A DNA stretch of 64,000 bases, taken from contig CAWFDX010000002.1 in the NCBI GenBank assembly GCA_963814645.1, positions 310,001 through 374,000 of the forward strand, read 5' to 3'. The notes below the pieces were generated by a model. The model did not search any database and was not told the origin of the DNA. It worked only from the letters and a program-made list of their open reading frames with translations. Made by a program: the position numbers and the translations under genes. Each line of letters opens with the position of its first letter. The stretch's first letter is position 1. Source of the stretch: RYN-230 sp963814645 (GTDB taxonomy: Bacteria; Actinomycetota; Actinomycetes; Streptosporangiales; Streptosporangiaceae). Shown here piece by piece: positions 23,544 to 32,167 of this stretch.

Positions 23544-25637
23544 TTGTCCACGTACCTGCTGTTCTTCTTGCTCGGCCTCGGCGGGGGATCGGTCTACGCG
23601 ATCCTCGGTCTCGGCCTGGTACTCAAGTACCGCAGTGCGGGCGTGGTCAACTTCGCGCAGGGTGCGGTCGCGATGTACGGCGCCTACGTGTTCATCGGGC
23701 TGCGCACCAATGGTGTGCTCGAACTGCCCTGGATCTGGCTGCCGCACCAGATAACGCTGTCCCACACCGGGCTGCCCTCGGCGCTCTCACTGGTCATCAC
23801 GCTGGTCTACGGGGCGGTCCTCGGCCTGGTGCTGTACCTGCTGGTGTACCGCCCACTGCTGCGCGCGGCGCCGCTGACCAAGGTGTGCGCCTCGGTCGGC
23901 GTCATGCTGTCCCTGGAAGCCATCGCGGTGCTGAACTTCGGCACCACCGGCACGTCCGCGCCCTCGGTGCTGCCGGCCGGCAGCTTCACCCTGGCCGGGG
24001 TCATCGTCCCGGAGAGCCAGCTGTACCTGGCCGGCATCGTGATCGTGCTCGCGGCCGGCCTGGCCGCGTCGTTCCGGTACACCCGGTTCGGGCTGGCCAC
24101 CCGGGCCGGCGCGGAGAACGAGACCGGGGCGGCGCTGATCGGCCTGGACGCCAACCGGATCGCGATGCAGAACTGGGTCATCGCCACCGTGCTGGCCACC
24201 CTGTCCGGCGTGCTGATCGCGCCCATCTCCGAGGTGGACCCGACGTCCTACACGCTGTTCGTGGTGCCCGCGCTGGGCGCGGCGCTGATCGGCCGGTTCT
24301 CCTCGTTCGGCGTCACCGCGGCCGCGGGCCTGCTGCTCGGCGTGATCCAGTCGGAGATCGTCAAGCTGCAGACCGTGTTCACCTGGCTGCCGCAGCAGGG
24401 GCTCGGCGACGGCGTCCCGTTCGTCCTCATCCTGGTGGTCATGACGCTGAGCGCGCAGCGGCTCAGGTCCCGGGGTGTGCTCGGCGACTGGCGCAACCCG
24501 TCGATCGGGCGGCCCGCCCGGCCGATCGCCACCGCGATGCTCACCTTCGTCGTGGGTGTGCTGGCCATGTTCTTCCTGCACGGCTCGGACCGGGTGGCCC
24601 TGATGGCCTCGGTCGTCTCGGTCTGCCTGTGCCTGTCGCTGGTCGTGCTCACCGGCTACGTCGGCCAGGTGTCGCTGGCCCAGATGTCGTTCGCCGGGAT
24701 CGGCGCGTTCATGCTCAGCCACCTCAGCCAGAATTGGGGCGTCCCGTTCCCGTTCTCGCTGCTGATCGCGGCCCTGGCCGCGGTGCCGATCGGCATCCTG
24801 ATCGGGCTGCCCGCGCTGCGCGTCCGCGGCGTCAACCTGGCCGTGATCACGCTGGCCGCGGCGGCCGCGATGGACGCCCTGGTGTTCAACCCGACCTGGT
24901 TCAGCGGCGGGCTGGCCGGCCGGAACGTGCCCTCGCCCACCCTGTTCGGGCTCAACCTGGGCATCGCCTCGGGGAACTCGTACCCCCGGGTCATCTTCGG
25001 CGTGTTCATCCTGATCATCGTCACACTGGTCGCGCTGTCGGTGGCCCGGATGCGGAGTTCGGCCACCGGGCGGATGCTGATCGCGGTGCGGTCCAACGAG
25101 CGGGCGGCCGCGGCGGCCGGCATCCGGGTCGCCCCGGCCAAGCTGTTCGCGTTCGCGCTGTCCGCGTTCATCGCCGGGCTGGGCGGCGGCCTGCTCGGCT
25201 ACCTGCAGGGCACCGCCTCGGCCCCCACATTCGCGACGTTCACCTCGATCAACCTGCTGGCCATCGCGTACGTGGCCGGCATCGGCCGGATCGCCGGCGC
25301 CGTCTTCGCGGGCGTGATGATGTCGGCCAACGGGTTCTTCGTCAACCTGCTGAACGAGCACATCAGCATCGGCCAGTACCAGACCATCGTGGCCGGGGTG
25401 GCGCTCGCGCTCACCGCGATCAAGAACCCGGACGGGGTGGCGTCCGAGGTGGCCGACGGGTCCAGGGGCCCGGGGCGGTGGGCCGCCCTGGCCCGCGACC
25501 GGGTACTGCCGGTGCGCTGGTTCCCGCAGACGGCCAGCGCCGCTCAGCTCGACGCCGCACCATCCCTGGCCGCTCAGCCGGCCACCGGCGCCGAACAGGC
25601 CGCCGCCGCGGCCCCGGGCGAGCCCCAGCGCCGCTGA
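23544..25637 (+). CDS. Fused LivH-LivM permease of branched-chain amino acid type ABC transporter
   Basis: The 697-residue protein joins two permeases. Residues 1 to about 290 form LivH (GSVYAILGLGLVLKYRSAGVVNFAQGAVAMYGAY), and residues about 330-660 form LivM (GYVGQVSLAQMSFAGIGAFMLSHL, then GLPALRVRGVNLAVITLAAA). The fusion occurs in actinobacteria and means one chain supplies both halves of the pore. The start is TTG at 23544 with a weak upstream GAGGTG. The C-terminal 60 residues are alanine/proline-rich and cytoplasmic. An imperfect hairpin follows the stop and separates the gene from the convergent FAH-family gene. Confidence 0.92.
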   Translation: MSTYLLFFLLGLGGGSVYAILGLGLVLKYRSAGVVNFAQGAVAMYGAYVFIGLRTNGVLELPWIWLPHQITLSHTGLPSALSLVITLVYGAVLGLVLYLLVYRPLLRAAPLTKVCASVGVMLSLEAIAVLNFGTTGTSAPSVLPAGSFTLAGVIVPESQLYLAGIVIVLAAGLAASFRYTRFGLATRAGAENETGAALIGLDANRIAMQNWVIATVLATLSGVLIAPISEVDPTSYTLFVVPALGAALIGRFSSFGVTAAAGLLLGVIQSEIVKLQTVFTWLPQQGLGDGVPFVLILVVMTLSAQRLRSRGVLGDWRNPSIGRPARPIATAMLTFVVGVLAMFFLHGSDRVALMASVVSVCLCLSLVVLTGYVGQVSLAQMSFAGIGAFMLSHLSQNWGVPFPFSLLIAALAAVPIGILIGLPALRVRGVNLAVITLAAAAAMDALVFNPTWFSGGLAGRNVPSPTLFGLNLGIASGNSYPRVIFGVFILIIVTLVALSVARMRSSATGRMLIAVRSNERAAAAAGIRVAPAKLFAFALSAFIAGLGGGLLGYLQGTASAPTFATFTSINLLAIAYVAGIGRIAGAVFAGVMMSANGFFVNLLNEHISIGQYQTIVAGVALALTAIKNPDGVASEVADGSRGPGRWAALARDRVLPVRWFPQTASAAQLDAAPSLAAQPATGAEQAAAAAPGEPQRR

Positions 25638-25665
25638 CCGCCCCGCCCCCAGCCATTTCCAACCG

Positions 25666-25717
25666 CGTGGCTGAATCGTTCATACGGTCGGGTGCGCATG
25701 AGCGATTCAGCCATGCG
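25666..25717. terminator. Imperfect hairpin between convergent genes; member of a repeat
   Basis: CGTGGCTGAATCGTTCAT (25666-25683) pairs with ATGAGCGATTCAGCCATGCG (25698-25717), 16 of 18 positions plus flanks. It sits between livHM and the convergent FAH gene and is a likely bidirectional terminator. The left arm reappears at 39529-39546 and, shorter, at 28299. Confidence 0.65.
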
Positions 25718-25725
25718 GTGCGGGT

Positions 25726-26601
25726 TCAGCTGTACAGGCTGTCGCCCTCCGGCACCGGGGTGCCGCGGCCCTCGGTCCAGCCCACCACACGGTTGCGCAG
25801 CACGCCGACGTGCTCGATCTCGGCCTCGACCACGTCGCCGGGGCGCAGGTAGAACTCGAACGGGTCAGGCTGCACGGCGGCTACCCCGGAGATCGTCCCG
25901 GTGGTGAGGATGTCGCCCGCGCTGTAGCCCTGCGGTGAGTGGTAGGCGACCAGTTGCGGCATGGACAGCACCATCCGGCTGGTGTTCCCCTTCTGCCGGA
26001 TGTCCCCGTTCACCCGCAGCTCCATGGGCAGGTCGTGCGGGTCAGGGATCTCGTCTGCGGTGACGATCCATGGCCCGATCGGGCAGAACGTGTCGATCGC
26101 CTTGCTGAACGAGAACACCCCGGACTTCATCTCACGGCGCTGGATGTCCCGCGCGGTGATGTCGTTGAACACGGTGTAGCCCGCGATGTACCCGGCCGCC
26201 TCGTCCGGGCCGAAGAACTTGCCCGGCTTGCCGATGATGATGGCCAGTTCGAGTTCGTAGTCGAGCTCCTTGGTCAGGTGCTCGGGGTAGATCACCGGGT
26301 CGTCCGGCCCGATGATCGCGTCCACGTTCTGGAAGAACACGATGCCCTTGTGCACCGGGTGCGACCAGTTGACCTTCTGCAGTTCCTCGTGGTGCTCGGT
26401 GAAGTTCCCCGCGGTGTGGAAGAACTTCTTCGGCACGATCGGGGCCCGCAGCCGGACATCCGCCAGCTTGGGCCGCTGGCCGGTCTCGCCGACCGCGCCG
26501 CCGCGTTCGAAATACTCCCGCATCGATCCGCAGTCCAGCTCGACCACCACGTCGCCGTCGATGCGCCCTACGCGGCCCTGATCGAACGTCACCAGCTTCA
26601 T
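25726..26601 (-). CDS. Fumarylacetoacetate hydrolase (FAH) family protein
   Basis: This 291-residue protein has the FAH fold: KKFFHTAGNFTEHHEEL near the start of the domain, IYPEHLTKELDYELELAIIIGK with the metal-binding glutamates, YTVFNDITARDIQRRE with the aspartate, and SGVAAVQPDPFEFYLRPGDVVEAEIEHVG at the end. Members include hydrolases, decarboxylases and hydratases that act on 2-oxo or acylpyruvate intermediates of aromatic degradation. The ATG at 26601 follows GGAGGG. It is convergent with the liv operon and upstream on the minus strand lies a catabolic island with an IclR regulator, so it probably breaks down an imported aromatic or dicarboxylic acid (inference). Confidence 0.9.
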   Translation of the reverse strand: MKLVTFDQGRVGRIDGDVVVELDCGSMREYFERGGAVGETGQRPKLADVRLRAPIVPKKFFHTAGNFTEHHEELQKVNWSHPVHKGIVFFQNVDAIIGPDDPVIYPEHLTKELDYELELAIIIGKPGKFFGPDEAAGYIAGYTVFNDITARDIQRREMKSGVFSFSKAIDTFCPIGPWIVTADEIPDPHDLPMELRVNGDIRQKGNTSRMVLSMPQLVAYHSPQGYSAGDILTTGTISGVAAVQPDPFEFYLRPGDVVEAEIEHVGVLRNRVVGWTEGRGTPVPEGDSLYS

Positions 26602-26843
26602 CGGCCCTCCTTGACTCTCGTACACCGAAATCTACTCTCACGTGCCTGAGGGTGGAAGCGGGGGGCTTCCGACTGGACCGACGAGCGAGGAACGAGTGAG
26701 GAGGGGAGGTCGCCGCGCCAAAGGGGGCGCGCCGCCGAACTGGACAGTGAAGGGGGATGGGGAGGTGGGCGGGGAGGGAGCGAGGAACGAGCGACCCGAG
26801 CGACGAGGGAAGGAGGCGGGTCCAGCGCCCCGGAGGCGCAAAG
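26602..26843. other. Purine-rich intergenic stretch
   Basis: No gene is seen. The plus strand is strongly G/A-rich, with the phrase GAGCGAGGAACGAG occurring near 26683 and 26777 and many GGGGAGG runs. The apparent frames on either strand are low-complexity arginine/proline or glycine strings. The region separates the carboxymuconolactone-decarboxylase-like gene from the FAH gene, which are on the same strand. Confidence 0.5.
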
Positions 26844-27467
26844 CTAGCGCTGCGTTTCTACGCGGAACACGCGGAGCTGGAGGGCCAGGGTGCTGTAGTA
26901 GCCGACCAGGGTGGTCAGCTCGAACAGGGCGGCCTGGCCCAGCTCCGCTTCGGCCGCGGCGTACTGCTCGTCGGTCAGGTCACCGGTCCGGGCCAGCGTC
27001 CATGTGGCGTGGACCAGGGCGCGCTCGGCCGGATCGGCCAGGTCCGGCTCCTGGCCGGCCCGGATCGCGGCCAGGTCCGGGCCGGTCAGCCCGGCCCGGC
27101 GGCCCGCCGCCTCGTGGGCGTAAATCTCGAACTCGCACTCGGTGTGCGTGGCCACGATCAGGATGGCCAGCTCCCGGGCCTGGTCCGGCAGGCTGCCCCG
27201 GTACCGCAGCGCCGCGCCGAGGGCCTGCAGCGCCGCGCCGACGGCCGGTTCGAGCAGCATCGCATTGAACGGGCCGGCCAGCGCGCCGGTGTCGTCAACC
27301 AGCCGGAACGGCTGGTTGCTGCCGCCCCGCGGGCCCCCGGTCAGGGCGGCGTACAGCTCCGCCTGGGCGGCGTTCAGCATGTGGGGTTGAAGTTTGGTCA
27401 GCCGCTGCACTCTGTCGTTCACTTCCCTGTCGTTCACTTCCCTGTCGTTCACTTCCCGGCCGCTCAT
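26844..27467 (-). CDS. Carboxymuconolactone decarboxylase (CMD) family protein
   Basis: This 207-residue protein contains the CMD/AhpD-like helix LPDQARELAILIVATHTECEFEIYAHE, with an acidic residue, Cys and His at the family positions, but no CxxC, so it is not an AhpD peroxidase. Such proteins include gamma-carboxymuconolactone decarboxylase of protocatechuate degradation and many uncharacterised hydrolases. The start ATG 27467 overlaps the IclR stop (ATGA). The first residues are SGREVNDREVNDREVNDR, from a 15-base tandem repeat that may be dispensable; several internal GTG codons in it could also serve as starts. Confidence 0.85.
   Translation of the reverse strand: MSGREVNDREVNDREVNDRVQRLTKLQPHMLNAAQAELYAALTGGPRGGSNQPFRLVDDTGALAGPFNAMLLEPAVGAALQALGAALRYRGSLPDQARELAILIVATHTECEFEIYAHEAAGRRAGLTGPDLAAIRAGQEPDLADPAERALVHATWTLARTGDLTDEQYAAAEAELGQAALFELTTLVGYYSTLALQLRVFRVETQR
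27413..27457 (-). repeat. Three tandem 15-base repeats at the CMD gene start
   Basis: TGTCGTTCACTTCCC occurs three times without mismatch (27413-27427, 27428-27442, 27443-27457). On the minus strand each unit reads GGGAAGTGAACGACA, coding for REVND, and contains a GTG preceded by GGGAA. Confidence 0.9.
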
Positions 27468-28279
27468 TTCCCGCGGTAGCCGAGCAGGCGGGAGATCTGC
27501 GTGCAGGTGTCGAGCACCTGGGGCTTCAGCTCGCGGGTGATCCGGGCGGCGGGCCAGTCGCGAGACGGCACGGCCAGGTTGGCGCCGGCCACCACGTCGC
27601 CGTTCTCGCCGCGGACCGGGGCGGCCACCGAGCGCAGGCCGTAGGCCAGTTCCTCGTCCTGGGTGGCCCAGCCCTGGGCCCGGATCGCGGCCAGCTCGGG
27701 GCGCAGCTCGTCCACGCTGCGCTTGGCGTTCGGCCCGGCGGTACCGGTGAATGACTGCGCGGTGATGGCCTTCTCCAGGTCGGCGTCGTCCAGGTAGGCG
27801 AGCAGCAGCTTGCCGATCGAGGTGTGCACGGCCGGCAGCAGCGAGCCGACCCGGATATTGGCCGTGACCAGGTCGGAGTTGCGCAGCCGGACCAGGTACA
27901 GCACCTGATCGCCGGTGAGCACGGCCAGGTTCACCGTCTCGCCGGTGCTGTTGGCCAGTTCCTGCAGCCGTGGGGTGGCCAGCTCGACCAGGTCGAGGCT
28001 GCGCAGCGCGGCAGTGCCCAGGGTCAGCACCCGCACGCCCGGCCGGTATTCGCCGGACGGCAGGTGATCCAGGTAGCCCTCCGCGGTCAGCGTCATCACG
28101 ATCCGGTAGGCGGTGGGCAGTGGCAGCGAAACCTCGGCGGCGATGTCGGTGATGCGCCAGGTGGGGCGCTGCTCAGTGAACACCGACAGCACCCGTAGCC
28201 CTTTGGCCAGCGCCTCGACCCGGTAGTCAGGCGGCGCGCCGCCCTCCCCGCTGCGGGTGGGACTCGCAGACGCAGGCAT
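27464..28279 (-). CDS. IclR-family transcriptional regulator
   Basis: The 271-residue protein has an N-terminal winged helix (ALAKGLRVLSVFTEQRPTWRITDIAAEVSLPLPTAYRIVMTL) and a C-terminal effector domain (VNLAVLTGDQVLYLVRLRNSDL, VHTSIGKLLLAYL, AYGLRSVAAPVRGENGDVVAGANLAVP). IclR proteins usually control adjacent catabolic genes and respond to an aromatic acid or short metabolite. It is divergent from the SDR-SDR-GlcG-PanE operon and co-directional with the CMD gene. The ATG at 28279 has AAGGGGG at suitable spacing. A palindrome in the divergent region, CACGGTG-GGTA-CACCGTG at 28391-28408, is the best operator candidate. Confidence 0.93.
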   Translation of the reverse strand: MPASASPTRSGEGGAPPDYRVEALAKGLRVLSVFTEQRPTWRITDIAAEVSLPLPTAYRIVMTLTAEGYLDHLPSGEYRPGVRVLTLGTAALRSLDLVELATPRLQELANSTGETVNLAVLTGDQVLYLVRLRNSDLVTANIRVGSLLPAVHTSIGKLLLAYLDDADLEKAITAQSFTGTAGPNAKRSVDELRPELAAIRAQGWATQDEELAYGLRSVAAPVRGENGDVVAGANLAVPSRDWPAARITRELKPQVLDTCTQISRLLGYRGK

Positions 28280-28390
28280 GTGGTGTCCCCCTTGGGTTCG
28301 TGGCTGAATGGACCATCTGGACATGCGTAGCCGCAGACCTCTATGGTCTAAGGACTAGAGCAGAAATCGACTTTCACATCTCGAAAGTAC

Positions 28391-28408
28391 CACGGTGGGT
28401 ACACCGTG
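28391..28408. promoter_or_regulatory. Palindrome CACGGTG-N4-CACCGTG, candidate IclR operator
   Basis: Perfect 7-base arms around GGTA lie between the divergent IclR and SDR genes. Position and symmetry suit a self- and target-regulating IclR protein. The right arm includes a GTG at 28406 that would otherwise be read as an earlier SDR start. Confidence 0.6.
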
Positions 28409-28435
28409 AATAGTCAGGTAGTGGAGCGACCGCGG

Positions 28436-29194
28436 ATGAATGACTGGCTTGGGTTGCGCGGCCGGACCGCGCTGGTGGCCGGGGCAGGTGGACTGGGTTC
28501 GGCGAGCGCTCTCGCGCTGGCCGAACTGGGTGCCCGGGTGCTGGCCGTCAACGTGGACCAGGCCCGGCTCACCCAGTTGGAGGAGCGAGTTCGCGAGCAT
28601 GGCGGACACCTCGAGGGGCTGGCCGCCGACCTGACCGACCCGGAGGCGTGCCGTCGCATCGTCAAGGAGGCGGCAGGGCGGCTGGGATCGATTCAAGTAT
28701 TCCTGCACGCGGTGGGCCGGAACAACCGGCTCCCCATCCTGGAACTCGACGACGACGCCTGGACCGACCTGGTCAGCCTGAACCTGTCCAGCGCGTACTG
28801 GACCGGGCAGGCGGTCGGCCGGGAGATGTGCGCGGCCGGCTACGGGCGGATGATCTTCCTGTCGTCGGTGTCCGGGCTGCTCGCGCACGCCCACCACGCG
28901 CCCTACGCGGCCACTAAGGGTGGCCTCAACCAGCTGGTCCGGGTGATGGCCCGGGAGTGGGCGCCGCACGGCGTCACGGTGAACGCGGTCGCGCCCGGCT
29001 ACATCGAGACCGACCTGACCCGGGACTACCTGTCCCAGCCCAGCATCCGGGAAGATCTGGTCAGCCTGGTCCCGGCCGGCCGGCTGGGCACCTCCGCGGA
29101 GGTCGCCGACGTGGTGTCGTTCCTCGCCTCGGACCGCGCGACGTTCATTACCGGCCACATTCTGTACGTCAACGGCGGCCGGATCCTCATCTAA
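28436..29194 (+). CDS. Short-chain dehydrogenase/reductase (SDR)
   Basis: This classical SDR has the Rossmann motif LVAGAGGLGSASALALAELGARVL (variant of TGxxxGxG), catalytic Ser in LSSVSG, YAATK with the catalytic Tyr and Lys, and NAVAPGYIETD after it, with FITGHILYVNGG at the end. It should oxidise or reduce an alcohol/ketone with NAD(P). The ATG at 28436 is chosen because the earlier GTG (28406) lies in an operator-like palindrome. It heads the operon with a second SDR, a GlcG-like protein and a PanE homologue, spaced by 5-25 bases. Confidence 0.9.
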   Translation: MNDWLGLRGRTALVAGAGGLGSASALALAELGARVLAVNVDQARLTQLEERVREHGGHLEGLAADLTDPEACRRIVKEAAGRLGSIQVFLHAVGRNNRLPILELDDDAWTDLVSLNLSSAYWTGQAVGREMCAAGYGRMIFLSSVSGLLAHAHHAPYAATKGGLNQLVRVMAREWAPHGVTVNAVAPGYIETDLTRDYLSQPSIREDLVSLVPAGRLGTSAEVADVVSFLASDRATFITGHILYVNGGRILI

Positions 29195-29218
29195 CCTCCT
29201 CCCTCTCGGAGCCAACTG

Positions 29219-30016
29219 ATGCCAGATCAGCGCAGCGCCGCTACCTTCCCCCAGCGGTTCACCGGCAAGACGGTCCTGGTCACCGGGGCCGGGACTGGGT
29301 TCGGGGCCGAGCTCGCGGTACGTGCGGCGCAGGAAGGCGCCCGGGTGGTGGTGCACTACAACCGCTCCCGCGAGGGCGCCGAGGACACCGCCAAACGGAT
29401 CGAGCAGGCCGGCAGCGAGGCCGCCCTGGTCCAGGCGGACATCACCAGCTGGGACGAGATCCGGGCGCTGGCCGACGCGGCGTTCAGCGCGTTCGGCGGG
29501 CTGGACGTCGCGGTGAACAACGTGGGTGACGTGGCCCGGGACCAGATGTCCTGGCGGGACATCACCGAGGAATCGATCGACCACGTGCTGGCCGTCGACG
29601 TCAAGGGCACGCTGCTGTGCACGCAGGAGTTCGGCTCCCGGATGGTCGAGGCGGGCGGCGGCTGCGTCATCAACATCGGGTCCACCGTCATCGTCCGGGG
29701 CAGCGCCCGGGCACCGCAGTACGCCGCGGCCAAGTACGGCATCCTCGGCATCACCAAGTCCTACGCGCAGGCGTTCGCGCCCACCGTCCGGGTCAACACG
29801 TTCGCCCCCGGCTTCATCGAAACCCAGGCCACGCTGAACCGGCAGGACTGGAAGAGCGGGCGCGCGGAGCAGCTCCGCTCGATGACCCCGATGGGCCGGA
29901 TTCCCGGGCCGGCCGAGGTCGCGGGCACCGCGCTGTTCCTGGCCACGCCGGACGCGTCGCACATGACCGGCGTGTACATGGTGGCCGACGGCGGCTACAA
30001 CATGGTCGGCGCGTGA
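29219..30016 (+). CDS. Short-chain dehydrogenase/reductase (SDR)
   Basis: This 265-residue SDR has VLVTGAGTGFGAELAVRAAQEGARVVVHYNRSREGAE (nucleotide-binding motif with Arg residues favouring NADP), NNVGD, IGSTVIVRG with the catalytic Ser, YAAAKYGILG, and VNTFAPGFIETQ. It is second in the IclR-linked operon and not a close copy of its neighbour. Together the two SDRs could catalyse sequential oxidations of a diol or hydroxyacid (inference). The start at 29219 is 24 bases after the previous stop. Confidence 0.9.
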   Translation: MPDQRSAATFPQRFTGKTVLVTGAGTGFGAELAVRAAQEGARVVVHYNRSREGAEDTAKRIEQAGSEAALVQADITSWDEIRALADAAFSAFGGLDVAVNNVGDVARDQMSWRDITEESIDHVLAVDVKGTLLCTQEFGSRMVEAGGGCVINIGSTVIVRGSARAPQYAAAKYGILGITKSYAQAFAPTVRVNTFAPGFIETQATLNRQDWKSGRAEQLRSMTPMGRIPGPAEVAGTALFLATPDASHMTGVYMVADGGYNMVGA

Positions 30017-30035
30017 CCGTGCTGGCTGGCTGACC

Positions 30036-31097
30036 GTGCCGCACACCCCGGATATCCCGCTCGATCAGGCCCGGGCGCTGATCGAGCGGGCCATCGACAA
30101 GGCTGAGCAGTTCGGCCTGCGCGGCTCGGTGGCCGTGGCCGGCGGCAGTGGGGTGCTGGTCTCCGCGTCCCGGATGGACGCGTCCGGCGCCGGCGGTATG
30201 GCCCGGGCCCGGTCCAAGGCCTGGATCGCGGCCACCCAGCAGGTGCCGAGCGCCGAGCACCTGCGCCGGATGACGACGATCGCGCCGCCGGTGGCGGCCG
30301 GGTTCGTGGCCTGCTCACCGGAGGCCAGGTTCCCGGGCGCCGGTGGCATGCCGATCCGCGCCGGTGGTGGGCAGGCCGGTGGTGGGCAGGCCGGCGACCT
30401 GGTGATCGGCGGTATTGCGGCTTCCGGCGCGGCGGTCAGCCCGTTCTACCCGGACGGCGCGGACCCGATGCAGATGATCGCGGACGGCCGGGCCGCCAAC
30501 CCGGAGGACCTGGTGGTGCACTACGCGCTGGGGCTGCCCTACGCCGGGCAGCACGGCGATGATGAACAGCGCTGGCGGGCGGCGTTCGGCGACTGGCCGT
30601 CCGGTTCGCCCGCGGGGCAGGGCATGGCCCCGGCCCCCGCCGCGCAGCTGCAGCAAGAGCACCGCTGGGCGGTCGGCCTGGCCGACCGGGTCATCGCGGC
30701 GGCGCGCCAGCGTGGCGTGCAGGTCGCGGTGGCCGTCACCGACCACTACGGCGACCCGATCCAGCAGGACTGGATGCCCGGCGCCCCGACCGCGGCGGTG
30801 GCGGTGGCGCACGGGGTGGCCGCGGCCGCCGCGACGTTCCAGTGCCCGAGCGGCGAGCTGGCCAGCCGCTACCGCGGCGCGGGCGGCCAGCTGGCCGCCG
30901 CGCTGACCGCGGCCGGCGGACTGGCCAGCCCGGTGCTGGCGGTGCCCGGAGGGTTGCCGGTCGCAGAGGACGGCCGGGTGGTGGCCGGGCTGGGGGTCGC
31001 GGGCCGGGACCCTCTGGTGTGCCAGGAGATCGCCGCCGCCATGCTGGCGGGCCAGGAGCTGCCCGCGCCGGGCGGTCCGGCCCGGTCGGCCGGGTAG
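30036..31097 (+). CDS. GlcG/HbpS-type protein with two domains
   Basis: This 353-residue protein carries two copies of the GlcG/HbpS (DUF336) fold: the first around residues 8-145 (LDQARALIERAIDKAEQFGLRGSVAVAGGSGVLVSASRMDASG ... GDLVIGGIAASG), the second around 205-335 (ADRVIAAARQRGVQVAVAVTDHYGDPIQQDWM ... EDGRVVAGLGVAG). Members are linked to glycolate utilisation (GlcG), haem sensing (HbpS) or adjuncts of dehydrogenases. No signal peptide is seen. The repeated GGGQAGGGQAG around residue 113 is a small tandem duplication. The function in this operon is unknown; cofactor or substrate binding is plausible. Confidence 0.85.
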   Translation: MPHTPDIPLDQARALIERAIDKAEQFGLRGSVAVAGGSGVLVSASRMDASGAGGMARARSKAWIAATQQVPSAEHLRRMTTIAPPVAAGFVACSPEARFPGAGGMPIRAGGGQAGGGQAGDLVIGGIAASGAAVSPFYPDGADPMQMIADGRAANPEDLVVHYALGLPYAGQHGDDEQRWRAAFGDWPSGSPAGQGMAPAPAAQLQQEHRWAVGLADRVIAAARQRGVQVAVAVTDHYGDPIQQDWMPGAPTAAVAVAHGVAAAAATFQCPSGELASRYRGAGGQLAAALTAAGGLASPVLAVPGGLPVAEDGRVVAGLGVAGRDPLVCQEIAAAMLAGQELPAPGGPARSAG

Positions 31098-31105
31098 CCA
31101 GCGCG

Positions 31106-32026
31106 ATGCGGATCTGCGTGGTCGGCTGCGGGGCCATCGGCAGCCTGTTCGCAGCACATCTCGGCCGCCTGCCCGGCGTCGAGGTGTGGGGCTTCGACGT
31201 GTCGGCGGCCCAGGTGCGGGCCATCAACACCGGCGGGCTCCGGCTGACCGGGACTTCCGCGGTGTCCGCAGAGCCGCCGCGGGTTCATGCGCGCAGCGAG
31301 GGTGCCCAGATCCCGCCCTGCCAGCTGGGCATCGTCGCCGTCAAGGCGCAGCACACCGCCGCGGCGATGGCCGCCACGGCGGGCGTGTTCCGGGACGCCG
31401 CGGTGTGCAGCGTGCAGAACGGCATCGGCAACGAGGAGATCGTGGCCAGGTACGTGCCCCGGGTGATCCGCGGTACCACGATCGTGGCCGGCCACGTTCC
31501 CGAGCCGGGGGTGGTGCACCTGGACGCGCCGGGCGATACCTGGCTCGGCCCGTTTGAGCCCCAGCCGGCCCGGATGGATGAGGTGCGGCAGCTGGCCGGC
31601 CTGCTGACCCGCGGCGGCCTGCCCACGGCGGCCTTGGCCGACTCGCGTGGCGCACAGTGGACCAAGCTGATCTTCAATTCCGCGACCAGTCCGGTGGCCG
31701 CGCTGACCGGGCTGACCATGGGCGGCCTGGGTGCCACGGCCGAGGTCCGCGAGCTGGTCCGCGGGCTGGTCGCCGAGGGCCGCGCGGTGGCCGGTGCGCT
31801 GGGCATCACCCTGGACGGCGACCCGATGGAGCTGATCGACGACGCGGCCCAGCACGCGGCCGGGCATCAGCCCAGCATGCTGCAGGACGTGCTGGCCCGG
31901 CGGCCCACCGAGATCGGCGTGCTCAACGAGGGCATCGTCCGGCAGGCCCAGGAAGCTTGTGTCCCGGTGCCCGGCCACCAGGCCGTCACCGCGCTCATCC
32001 ACGGCCTGGAGAGCTCCTGGCGGTAG
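31106..32026 (+). CDS. 2-dehydropantoate 2-reductase family protein (ketopantoate reductase-like)
   Basis: This 306-residue protein begins MRICVVGCGAIGSLFAAHLGRLPGVEVWGFDV, the GxGxxG NADP site of ketopantoate reductases, and has VKAQHT, VQNGIGNEE and AQWTKLIFNSATSPVAALTG with the catalytic lysine. The family includes PanE but also lactate- and 2-oxoacid-specific relatives, so with the catabolic neighbours it may act on another 2-hydroxy acid. The ATG at 31106 is preferred over earlier starts, which would overlap the GlcG-like gene. It ends the operon. Confidence 0.88.
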   Translation: MRICVVGCGAIGSLFAAHLGRLPGVEVWGFDVSAAQVRAINTGGLRLTGTSAVSAEPPRVHARSEGAQIPPCQLGIVAVKAQHTAAAMAATAGVFRDAAVCSVQNGIGNEEIVARYVPRVIRGTTIVAGHVPEPGVVHLDAPGDTWLGPFEPQPARMDEVRQLAGLLTRGGLPTAALADSRGAQWTKLIFNSATSPVAALTGLTMGGLGATAEVRELVRGLVAEGRAVAGALGITLDGDPMELIDDAAQHAAGHQPSMLQDVLARRPTEIGVLNEGIVRQAQEACVPVPGHQAVTALIHGLESSWR

Positions 32027-32167
32027 GCCGCCCTGGCCCGGCCTGACCGGCCGCCGCAGATCCGTCTCAGCCTGCGGGTTTGCGCAGGTACGGGTGCCAG
32101 CCGAACCTTTCTGGTCCTGGTTGCTACTTACTGTGCATGCGAGAAGCGCTGCTGACCGGGAGGTGCC

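Noticed and set aside
26638..26841. 67-codon minus-strand frame in the purine-rich gap
   Set aside because: It has an Arg/Pro/Ser-rich low-complexity product with no homologue features.
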